Part shown: positions 35,319-45,690 of the stretch, piece after piece
How the letters are laid out: each line of letters starts with the position of its first letter
Position numbering within the stretch: position 1 is the first letter of the stretch
Assembly (NCBI GenBank): GCA_907165275.2
Contig: OU015652.1
Span: forward strand, 13,221,001 to 13,285,000
Origin: Zygaena filipendulae
Lineage: Eukaryota > Arthropoda > Insecta > Lepidoptera > Zygaenidae
Direction of reading: 5' to 3'
DNA length: 64,000 nucleotides
The notes under the pieces: generated by a model
What the model saw: the letters and a program-made list of their open reading frames with translations, nothing else
What the model was told of the DNA's origin: nothing
Database searches by the model: none
Made by a program: the position numbers and the translations under genes

Positions 35319-36550
35319 GTTCAAGTTTGATCGTAGAACGCATCGTATTTGAATATCGTGATCGAATCGATTGACATCGACCCGACCTTGGGGCGCTAAT
35401 CGGATTCGACCCGCGGCGCCGAGGTCACGGCCCGGTAGGTGTTTTTTTTAAAGACCCGTTTCAGGTTTTAAAGGGATTCATGGCTTATACCACCCACAGG
35501 CGTGGGTGTTAAAGTTAACCTTGGATAGAACTAATGGTGAATTACGCTCTTTAAAATCGGTAGTTATAAGGCTACAGAATCATAAGCGGCGATTAGCCTA
35601 GTGCACAAATTGTGCTATAATTTTTATAAGTAGTCTTTTTTATAGATAGTGGTGGCTGTTGATATAATTATTACTATTAAAATTTTATTCAGTGAACATT
35701 AATAAAAGATTAAGGATTTTTTTTAAAGTTCTCAAGGATAAAAATTTTCTTTTCTTTATCGAATATATACGTAGATATATCTTAATTTTTAATACAATCG
35801 GCACAAATAAGGCAATTGAATCATTAAAACACAATTAAGGATTTTTCCTCAGTTATTTGTCCTCATTCGCTTTATAAGAAATCATTATGAAAAAATTAAT
35901 TGACGAACCAGTTTGAAAGTAAAATAACACATGAAATCCCCACGTGTAATTTTCTTCCGAATCAGATTTTTTTTGATTATTTTATTTCATTGAAACGTTT
36001 TCGGAAACGAGAATGAAATGAGTAAATTAAATAATGAATGCCGAATGTTATTTCATTCAATAATAAATCGAGGACAGGCTTTATAATCTACAGTTCATCT
36101 ACAATCGGGCTCAGAATGTCGAGTGTAATGACAATAAATATAAGTAATCTTATTGATATTATAAATGTGAAAGTTCGGAAATGTTCAGGATATTTGTGTC
36201 TCAATTGCTTGATTAAAAAACTAAAATGCTAAATGCAAAAACTAAATTGCATCAAAGGAACAAGAATGTAATATGTTCTGGATATACTATACTTCTTATA
36301 CCGATACAAAAAGTTCCCGAAGCTATTCAATTTTCTTGCCATTGAAACCACGAAAAACCTCTCAGTTCTTCATCAGCTCGTCGGTCCACCAGGTGGAACA
36401 TCTGCCCAACTCCCCCACATGTTCGTCACCCAAGAGTTTCACTGCCACAACGGCTGTCTCCTCTACAAGATATGTATGTTGCTTTGAGCTTGATCTTCTC
36501 AAATCCGAAATTTTGGTCATCGTTAATATGGAATAACATGCATCTTACAA
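35319..36550. other. Unassigned DNA
   Basis: No gene. A GC-rich patch (35380-35440) and a small hairpin 'cacccacaggcgtgggtg' (35491-35508) are visible. Confidence 0.4.
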
Positions 36551-36554
36551 TTAT

Positions 36555-36704
36555 CTACTGCAATTATCTACTGAACCGATTTTGAAAATTCTTGCACTTA
36601 TTGGAAGCTACAGTGATCCAGAGTGTCATAGGGTACTTTTTATCCGGAATTCCCGTGGAAACTCCGCAATTACCGCGGGACAAACCGTGGGGGTCAGCTA
36701 CTTG
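36555..36704 (-). repeat. SINE-like 'CCCGCGG' repeat
   Basis: Minus orientation: 'tctactgaaccgattttgaa', 'catagggtactttttatcc', and head 'ggaattcccgtggaaactc' and 'accgcgggacaaaccgtgg' with 'gggtcagctact'. Confidence 0.7.
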
Positions 36705-37830
36705 TATTATATATTCCGTAATGCACTCTGCACTTACGTAAACCTTGAAATCTTATCAGGGTGTCGCTTATGTTTCTACGGGCTATTTATATTCAATTTA
36801 GCTCAGTTAGGTGATTATTTGTGGAATCTCAGTGATCGTGTGCTGGTAAGTTATGAGGCATATCAACAATCTTACCAGTAATTAAATGTTAATATGTGTA
36901 GGGTCGTCGTGGCGGCTATGTGTGTCAGGGACGATGGCGTATTGTATCGGTACAGGCGGAGACGAAACTCATAGAATTACACAACTATTTACTGACGTGA
37001 GACGAGCAGAAAAACTATGTATTAAAAAAAATCGCATCTGTAAGTTCTTAAGAACATTTTACCCCACCCTAGAAGATACAGATAATGTTTTAGCATAATC
37101 CAATTGGAATTTCCGCAAATAGATTTGACTTTTGTATGTGCACATACCTCACTGTTGTCTTTGCATTTGATAAACAAGAATTGAAACAATCAGACTATCG
37201 AACTTAACCTTGATTGAATGCCAACAAGTCGTGGGCCGTACCGGCAAAGCCCGGATCATCGTGCAGTCGATATTAAAAACAAAAGTAACACCTTACGAAT
37301 TACGAGAAACTTGATTTTAATCCAAACAGCCGATAATCTCGCTGTCACACTTTAATAGCAAATTGATTAACGGTAACCATTGTCAGAAAAACTGACTTCG
37401 CATCGAAGGTTTGTTGCCTTTATCGCTCTGATAAATAATTATGGAGATTTTTTACGCATCAAACATGCGAGGGACTATAACTTTAGCTTTTGCTGGTAAA
37501 TGCATAAGATTGGGAATAAATCATCAATTCTTCTCTCTTTCATCATTTAAAATAATAAATCCATTTATCACTTGTGCGTTCGCTAATATTCATTCCGCAC
37601 AAATGGAATTTATGGGTATGGCTGTCAAGAGTCGCGGGCCGTGAACCCAACTGTGTTCTATTCCATTGAAGACCGTTCTGCTTTCAGCTGGTTGTTTTAC
37701 ACTACTCATCATTATCATTATTGTGTGTCTAGGACGACGCTTCTCAATCACTTTGTTCATTGCTTTCCATTGAAATTTCGAACTTACACAGTGCGTGTTA
37801 CCTTGAAATTTTATTGGAAATTGAATGTGT

Positions 37831-37891
37831 GAGCTTAAAACCGATCTCTTTAAATTTTCTATGTAAAGTTGAAGAGATTGGTTTTAAGCTC
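37831..37891. repeat. 20-bp stem hairpin (pre-miRNA-sized)
   Basis: gagcttaaaaccgatctctt (37831-37850) pairs with 37872-37891 with a single mismatch (a G opposite T, which could pair as a wobble in one RNA strand). The loop is 21 nt. No known miRNA seed is recognised. Confidence 0.55.
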
Positions 37892-38989
37892 ATAGTTCTG
37901 TTTAATGCTGTTACTAGCTGTTGTCCGCGGCCTTGTTTGGAGAGCGCTGGCTTCTCTGTTGCACCAATAGTTCCGAATTCCTCATATTCCATTTAGTTAA
38001 AGTTTCAAGTCCATACCATGAAACAGTGTCTTTATTGTCAGCATCTTCGGTGCTTTGTGACGTGGCCCTCGTCGTCGTTGTTTTTAGATTTATTATTTAT
38101 TATTTTTTATTATTCTAAGTGATTAGTTAATTAGTTTTAAAATAACTCTATTTTGTTAACATTATTATTATTTCATAAAAAGTGAAAAGATGGTATGCGC
38201 CTTTCTATTTAGATATTGTGTATAATATTAACTTTATAATTAAATTATGAACATTATAAAATTCCCTGTCTTTACTACTTCTACCATCATCAGACTATTT
38301 ATTCAATGCCGCGTCCATATTTGTTTAAATGACAATAGCTACGCAAGACTCCTGGAATGTTTTCTTTTTCTTTCTCTACATTCGAATCGTGTAATAAAAA
38401 ATAAAAACTTTCATCGGACAATTCATTAGATAATTGTTTTAGTAACGTGACTATCGATTACTCGATGATAAAATCTACCGAATAGATACGGTTTCACTTC
38501 TCTACTTCGTTTTGTAATCGATCACTCGGCCGTGATTCGAGCACGCGTCTCGAAAGAGTGCTTGCTCTCTCTCCCCATTGTCTTTGGTTATGTTCGATTT
38601 TGATACGATTGTATTCATGGAATGTTTACAATCAAACACCGTTATCGGGAAAATTTTGTTACTGGCATGTCCGCTGTGACTTTTATCTCCAAAATGCTTC
38701 CTTTCTCAGGTATTGACTCTTAGGAGATTTTCTAAAATAATTTAGTTGCTTTACTGGATGCTAATATTTAAATTTCGTATTCAGTATTGAATGTTTCGTA
38801 CGGCGTTCGTTACGTAACGGTTACATAAATGTCTCGCCGGAGCGTTATCGTCAACTGGCTAATGATTTGTATTGAAACTCGATGCGACACTATTAATTTA
38901 TTTCTTTCTATCTCTAGACACGATGACAGTTGACAATCTACCGGCTGGATTCCTGTCGGTCATGGAGATAAGATTTGAATTAATTGCAT

Positions 38990-39200
38990 GTAATGACTGA
39001 GTCGACTTCCATGTTAACATCGCGGGTGGTTACGCAAGAGCCGGCGTGTGCGCATGGCTGTTGCTATTATTTTGGCGGCACGGGTGGGTCGTTGCCTCCG
39101 CGGCGGCGCGTCAGCTGACCGGCGGCGCAGTGAAAGTCGCCCGAGGCGCCGAGCTGGCTGCGCGGGCTCACCCCCCGCCCTCAAGTGATACGATCAGAGG
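38990..39200. promoter_or_regulatory. CpG-rich patch, possible promoter or first exon
   Basis: It stands out from the AT-rich surroundings, with runs such as 'cctccgcggcggcgcgtcag' and 'gcccgaggcgccgagctgg'. The plus frame at 39046-39240 begins MCAWLLLLFWRHGWVVASAA, which resembles a signal anchor, but CpG-rich DNA gives such frames by chance. No clear donor or core promoter element fixes it. Confidence 0.25.
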
Positions 39201-40009
39201 AGACAGTTTCGGGAAAAGTGGTTTTAAAGAACGTGTATGATATAATTACTCATATGCGCATTGAACAGTATGATGTTAATATTGGTATCGTATATTTTAC
39301 TACTCCTTCGCTTTTTGGACCGTCAGTTTCAGCATTTACGATCATTTTACGATTGACATCCTAAAGCATAGGATAACTAGCTGCAAAAAGTTCTTGATTG
39401 GTCAGTTTTTTTATAATATTTTGGCATCTCCTTCATTCGGTTTTTAATATTATTTATTTGTTTAATGAGCTTATTTTCAATATGGTCTTCGCATCTGATA
39501 AAAATTAAAGTCGATTTCGGCTCTTTATTTTAAAATTGATAAATTCAGTAACAGGGAGACAGATTTCTGAGTCGATATGAGTAAACATGTTTGAGTGCTC
39601 GTAACTCGATAAACGTTCATAGTGCTCGGTCCATACTAGTACTTTACCTACTTCCGGATAGTTCTCGTGTATCTGTTAACGTGATCGTTAAATACAAAAG
39701 AGCCAATCTCACGGCCCATCGTCGCCATTTTCCGCAATTTACCGGATATCACGGACGCTGACGGGTTATGAAACGTACACGTCTCGCGAACAATAAAGCG
39801 TTCCCACATTGAGCTTCCTTTTTCAATTATCATGAGAAATAAATAATTAAATGTACCTGCAGGTACATCTATAATGTAATAAATAATAATAATTGTAAGT
39901 AGGTAAAGGCGAGTGTTTACAATGGAGGTAATTAAAAGGAAACAGTGCAGGTTATATCACTAGCAGACTCAAGTATCCCTAATGGTTTTTCAGATAGTGT
40001 CACTTCATC

Positions 40010-40225
40010 ATAATATCAGTCCAAAGGCGTCCACTGCTGAGCATAGACTTCCCCCAACGATTTAAGAGGGATTTTGGCGTAATTGCCACGCTTGGCATGC
40101 GTTGACGATCGCAGTATATTGGCATTTTACGCAGAAGAATGCTGCTGCCTATTTTTCTGGAAATATTCCATGACCCATGGGAGGATATGGGGTGGCGCTC
40201 TTCGTGACCGGCACCACACAGCAAA
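40010..40225 (+). repeat. Interspersed repeat 'cgtccactgctgagcatag'
   Basis: 'ccaaaggcgtccactgctga', 'gcatagacttcccccaac', 'gagggattttggcg' and 'gccacgcttggcatgcgttg' reproduce, with decay, a sequence extremely common in lepidopteran genomes as part of a non-LTR element. The remainder ('gcagaagaatgctgctgcct') continues the same repeat. Confidence 0.6.
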
Positions 40226-40423
40226 TTATTGTCACTTCTAAGGATCGGATTCTGGAAAGTAATGATACATGTCTAACAGAGGGGTCTCTTAAAAAAAAAA
40301 CTTCCTTTCTATGATTAGCTAAAGTTTCAAAATAAAATAGTATTTTCTTAAAAATGGCAACATTCCTTTACTTTAATAATTAACTCTACCCTCATATATG
40401 TTTGTCACTACCTACTTATTTCA

Positions 40424-40660
40424 AAGTCAAGTCAAAGTCAAAATCATTTATTCAAATTTGGCCCATAATGTGACACCACCCATAAAATATTCAACCCTTC
40501 ACAGCTTCCTAGTGCTATGGCTGAAGATAAGACCTGTTCTCTGAATGAATTCACAAAAATAACTTTGTGTGTGTTAACTTGTAAGCCAAATACTCAAAGT
40601 AGGTAGTCATATAATCGCATTAGGTTAGCCTGTAAGGATTATGTGGTTTTGAAATAATAA
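40424..40660 (-). repeat. LINE 3' end with (TTTGAC)n tail, minus orientation
   Basis: The plus strand starts with tandem 'aaagtcaagtcaaagtcaaa' and then 'atcatttattcaaatttggc'. Read in reverse this is a 3'UTR ending in AATAAATGAT-like signal and a (ttgac)n tail, a typical lepidopteran non-LTR end. The inner boundary is unclear. Confidence 0.5.
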
Positions 40661-41185
40661 ATAAATAAGAAACTGCGCAACCAACTCTCCAGTAGCAGGC
40701 TTAATATATCATATAAATATCATACATTTATTAATATACTATAATAATCCAAGAAGCTGCCAGATTCCGGTAGCGTTAGAGGAAGATAAAATTCAAATGC
40801 CACCATTAGTTTTCAACGTCACTCAATGCTCAGGCTTTATTTCTGCAATAACACTAAAAGTAACATAAACAGACAGTAATCTGAGCAAATGGCCACCTTT
40901 TGCCACCATGTTGCGTAATTGGAGGAGCTCATCTACAGACTCGAAATGTCATGCCACTCGGGCCACTCTAGCTGCGTGCCTTCCGCTTCAACCCGCCTAC
41001 AGCACTGTGTGAACGTGTTCTTTAACGATAGCTCTATAAATATATAGTATGCGCGTCATAGCACAGAATCAAGGAAATGAACAATCTTCACTGTTGGTAA
41101 TGGGCTTTTGAAATTATACCCGTTTTGGCGCGTAAAATATTTATCAGCAAGCTACACTGCGAAGTTGACGTGTTTTATTTCAAAC

Positions 41186-41387
41186 TATCCCCCGCGGTTT
41201 CACCCGGCGGTTTCGCCCGCGGTAATTTCGGAGTTCCCGGGGGAATTCCGGGTTACAATACAGCCTGTGACACTCACAAAAAACGTGGATATCTGTTGGT
41301 AAAAATTTTTTCGAAATCGGTCCAGTAGATCTAGATATTTCCCCCTACAACCTCACAAACTTCACCTCTTTATAATATTTGTAGGAT
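41186..41387 (+). repeat. SINE-like 'CCCGCGG' repeat
   Basis: 'atcccccgcggtttcacccg' with a duplicated 'gcggtttcgcccgcgg', 'gttcccgggggaattccggg', 'aatcggtccagtagatctag', and tail 'tttataatatttgtaggatt'. It is the same variant as 28731. Confidence 0.8.
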
Positions 41388-41465
41388 TCGAGTCATTGAA
41401 GTATAAAGTCTGCCTTGCGTATAAGAACACATAGTAGGTACCTACATATTAATTAATTATATCCA

Positions 41466-41578
41466 TACTATTATTATAAAGAGCTAAAGTTTGTGAGTTT
41501 GTGAATTGTTTGTGAGGTTGTATGTAGGGGGTAAAATCTCTGGATCTAGTGAACCGATTTTGAAAACTCTTTCACTAA
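41466..41578 (-). repeat. SINE-like repeat, 3' part
   Basis: Minus orientation: 'actattattataaagagcta', 'gtgagtttgtgaattgtttg', 'atctagtgaaccgattttga'. It is the tail half of the same variant as the copy at 41186, in the opposite orientation and about 80 nt away. The pair therefore forms an inverted arrangement. Confidence 0.55.
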
Positions 41579-43125
41579 ACTTCTTTCTTTTAAATATTGT
41601 ATCAGTCGTACTTATATTGTAGAACAAGCTTTGGTTATTTTTTACTATTTTCTTTTGGTTGTGCATTGATCAGATTTTGATGTTAGCTGTATTTTTGAAT
41701 AAATAAAAACATACAGCTGTTTGGAAACCTAGAAAACCCTAGATATATCTTTAACGAAAACGTAACATTAGCGTTAAAAATAGCGTCATTAAATTGGCTT
41801 ACGGTGTGCACGTGAGGTTGTAATAACGAATTTATTTTATCTCTACTCAACGCAAAAATATCGCCGTGACAAATGGTCGGTCTGATCATGCGTACACGCA
41901 CTCGTTAGTACGCGAACGTGGTCTCACGTGCGATCCACGAAACGGACGCAGCGATTTGAATGTGCGCGAAAGAGAGGCGCGAATGTGCGAGTGCGTTTGA
42001 ATTGAGAATAGTGTCGGAATCGATCTTGATTTGTCGGTCGCTGACACGTGATCAGCCAAATGATAGGCAGGATACAATAGGAGGTGCGCGTGCGCGGCTC
42101 CTTTCTAATTTTGTTGATTTGACTTCGATAGATTAATATGATGATCCCAAAAAAAATTGTCTGAAATAGGAAACCGCTTGAACCAGAAATGTCTACAGAA
42201 GCTTTCACAGTAACACCTGTTTAAGACGTCATGCCTGTGTCATCTCCACCACCGTTACACGAGGATATTACAAAAATACTCGGGAAAGGGATACTACGCT
42301 AAAGCGGTCGCAAAGTTACCAAAAAATCCTTTAAAATGCAGTAGATATTATAAGACAACTCGCGCGGTCTATTATTTGATACATCTATGGCTTGTACAAA
42401 TAAAATATCAGAATAAGTGCGTCCAATATAGACGTGCATCCTCATCTCTTATAAGTTCAATAGAGTCGTAATTAAACTCACATGATTGTATTTGGTTTAT
42501 CAAAACACTTTCACTTTCCTGCCCTCGAGAATGCCATCAGAATTTCTCCAGCTCATTTGCAAATCATCTGGTATCGCTGTCTCGCTTTGACGAGCCCTTT
42601 CACCCGCATTAGAAAGGGACGATGGATGATAGATTCCTTCTAACATTACCGATGACTATCATCGATTGATATCGAGTCTTAGATAATAATGACAATTAGG
42701 CCTCAGGGTTTTGATTGAATTTTCTCTCCTTTATAATGGCGAAATATGCACGTAAGAAAATCTCAGAACATGATAACTTTTGTAACAGAAAGTAAAGAGA
42801 TTTTAACCAATACCTTTATAGGACCACCCCGGAAGTTAAACCAATTTTTGATTCAAATCTGACAAATCGAAAATTAATTTATCCTCATTTTATTTAAATA
42901 GGTTATTAAATATAGCTTACGATTAGCTTTCCTTATCGTGTACCTAAATGGGAGATTTTTACAAGCGGTCCTCGCGACGGCGCGAAGCGTCGGCATAATG
43001 AGAAGTATATTATGTTTTGCTTGAGCCAGAGAAATAATAATTTGAACGATGTAATTAAAATATGATTAAGTGCGGTCTAGCGTTGTTATTTCACATTGTG
43101 CTAAATCGTTTTCCTTTGCTTTCAG
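41579..43125. other. Unassigned DNA
   Basis: No gene. Overlapping minus-strand frames (41886-42208) lie in a somewhat GC-rich patch without recognisable features. Confidence 0.4.
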
Positions 43126-43168
43126 GTAACACCTCGTGTAGTTATAATTGCGACGATATCCATTACAA
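43126..43168 (+). promoter_or_regulatory. Candidate recursive splice site with 43-nt RS-exon
   Basis: The acceptor tttcctttgctttcag ends at 43125 and abuts gtaaca, and a good donor (acaa then gtaagc) lies 43 nt downstream at 43169. The arrangement and spacing equal those at 28489-28531. This is inference from motif only. Confidence 0.25.
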
Positions 43169-43717
43169 GTAAGCTGATAATTGTTAACCTAAATTTACGA
43201 TTTATTTGAAAACCCGCCGGCGGTGGCTGTGGCGCGCGGTCGGTCGGCATAGTGAAACATAATTAAGTGCGGACGCTATCTAGTCCTGAAGGTGTTGCCA
43301 GTGTCCATCCGATGTGCGGAAGCGATAGGAGGTAGCGTTTTACCATGCCAAGAAACTAAGAATCGTTTTAAAATATTGTTAATTATGTATTAAGATTGCT
43401 TTGTTTAGTATTACAGTCAAGTATTCTGTTTCGCAACATCGTTTTCTCATACAAGTATAAAAAAATTGTATATATAATAATGAATTGTGTTGTGTCTCGC
43501 TTCTGCAATAAATGCCTTTTCTTTCTTTCAGATAGTGCTATTAAGTTGCAATATTTCTATTTAAATATTTTCACTATCAAAAGTGTAGATTTCCTATTAA
43601 GTAACTTTTGTTTCTATAAGTTTTCGGTTGCAATAAAAAACCAGGTGGTTGTACGACTACAATATTATGCACTTTTTGACACCTACAATATCTAGTTATC
43701 AACCAAAATAAACATAC

Positions 43718-43766
43718 TAGAGAATGCCGCAAGGCATTAAGTTCGCCATTTAAAAAAAAAAAAAAG
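43718..43766 (+). repeat. LINE 3' end fragment with poly(A)
   Basis: 'gagaatgccgcaaggcatta' and 'agttcgccattt' followed by A14 (43752-43765). The same 27-nt block is found reversed at 49441-49471, so these are two copies of one non-LTR family. Confidence 0.65.
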
Positions 43767-44269
43767 TAAAAGCTGCCTAAACATGATTAACTAATCGCAA
43801 AATAGCTATTTTTTGGATTGAAACTAAAATATTATGATAGCAACAAAAGTTACATAACTACCCTGCTGGTAACAGTTTTACTTTATGCAATTCGATGTAT
43901 AATTTTATGATTGATTTAATGTCTGGGCAATTGGTTAAAAAACATATTATTATACATTTAATATAATTATTATTACATCGCTGCCATACTTAGTTAACTG
44001 TTGCCTGGATTGGAAAATTTGACATTAGATTTGACATTTTGACATTTTAATGTTTCTACTCGCTTCCGCTGTCGCTTTTCTCTCGCCACTAAAACCGCAC
44101 CCGAGACTTCATCGACTCAACTCAGACTATAAACCAAACAGAGGAGTGTAGTCATAACTCTGCTGGGACCGTTTCCTTTTCCGAACACGATCTGTGAAAA
44201 TTATATTCACTCGCCTATGGTTAGTTACTTGTTTACAAACAAACACACAATAAATATTCGGTTATACGG

Positions 44270-44340
44270 CAGTACCATTTCTTGTTCTATAGTTCAGCAG
44301 CTGTCTCATCTACTGTTCTATAGAACAAGAAATAGTACTG
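44270..44340. repeat. 23-bp stem hairpin (pre-miRNA-sized)
   Basis: 44270-44292 (begins cagtaccatttcttg) pairs with 44318-44340 with one mismatch. The loop is 25 nt, and flanking bases extend the stem imperfectly by about 10 more pairs. There is no coding potential. It may be a miRNA-type hairpin or a small foldback. Confidence 0.6.
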
Positions 44341-44462
44341 TTGTATTACGTACCTGTATTATATATATGTATATACAAGAAAAAGTGTGGCTGTGTAATC
44401 TGTTTATGCTCATCCCAGACAGAACCCAAACTTTATTTAAACTTTATTTATAAAGTATAATT

Positions 44463-44746
44463 TTGTCCATTGCCATTCAACGCGGTAATGCAGCGAGTGT
44501 CATGGGCACCTTTGCTGCTGGTATGACCCGGGGCGGTATTTTTGAGTGACTTTTTTTTTGTCGTAAATTGAAATTGATAAATTATTATTTGTAAATTTGT
44601 ATTTGTAATTATATATTAAACCTATATTATACCTATTTGCGAATAACTACGGATACGTCGGTGCACGGAAAAACCTAAAAAGGTTTATGTAGCACCGTCA
44701 AGTTGTTACAATGTTTATAAATTAGTAAATAAATAAATAAATAAAA
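44463..44746 (+). mobile_element. LINE 3' end with the C-terminus of its ORF2
   Basis: Reading from 44463, the frame gives a peptide containing IQRGNAASVMGTF and stops at 44547-44549. This is the conserved C-terminal end of reverse transcriptase polyproteins of abundant lepidopteran LINEs. A 3'UTR of about 180 nt follows, with 'gtagcaccgtcaagttgtta', and a (taaa)n tail at about 44729-44746. It is severely 5'-truncated and encodes no functional domain. Confidence 0.7.
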
Positions 44747-44934
44747 TATTGCGCTAAATTGAACCGTTGCGTAGCTATCTTTTCTTTGCAATTAGTTTAT
44801 GGGTGAAGAAATTTCTCTTATTTTAAAATAATGTTATGGCCATGATAAAATCAGTTTTTCTCAAGTAAATTGACTCACACTTCTCGGTATATTTTAATCA
44901 ATTTATACAAAAACAATACAAATTATACCCCTAA

Positions 44935-45062
44935 ACGTTCCTCATGAATCACTCTATCTTTTGATGAAAACCGCATGAAAATCAGTTCAGTAGTTTTCGA
45001 GTTTATCGGGAACAGACAGACAGGTAGACGCTGCAGAGGACTTTGTTTTATAATATTTAATA
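44935..45062 (+). repeat. SINE-like repeat, 3' part
   Basis: 'ctcatgaatcactctatctt', 'gaaaatcagttcagtagttt', 'acagacagacaggtagac' and tail 'ttttataatatttaat'. A closely similar variant is at 54002. Confidence 0.6.
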
Positions 45063-45489
45063 TTTTATGTACTAGTGATGTTTACAGTAATTTAGATTCT
45101 ATTGTAGGCTTTTTATCATATTTGAACATCAGCGGCGAGTGAATTATGAGGTGAATAATTACATAAATTAATTGTTTGTTTAATCCTTGACGAGTGGTTA
45201 AGTATAAAATATCCGTATTGACAAGGTTAGCTCGCTCGGGCTGCGCGTCTGCGCGCGCGCTCCGCACTCCGTCGAATTAGACACGCCAATTAGACGGTAG
45301 CGTTCGCTCAATTAGACACTAGGTGGATTAATATAATTGCTTTACATTTTATATGCTCTTCTTAGTATATTTACGCCCTGTTGGACTCCTTTTTTGGATG
45401 CATTTTTTTTTATTGTCAGAAGTTTTAGTCCATACTGAACTAGCCACAAGTTTTTTTTCCGATACCTACATATTATGTAGGTACTTATT

Positions 45490-45690
45490 TACTAATACTA
45501 TAAAGAGGGAAACAGTTTTTGAGAGGGTAAACTCTGGAACTACTGAACCGATCTTAAAAATTCGTTCAATGATAGAAAGCTGGAGTGTCCTTATGTAACA
45601 TGAGACACATACTTAATACTAATTCCAGTTACTCAGGTTTCTGAAGATATCGCGAAAATGACGCGAGTAAAACCGCGATGCACAGTAATT
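45490..45690 (-). repeat. SINE-like repeat, diverged
   Basis: Minus orientation: 'actaatactataaagaggga', 'aactactgaaccgatctta', and head 'gcgagtaaaaccgcgatgc' with 'acagtaatt'. Confidence 0.6.
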
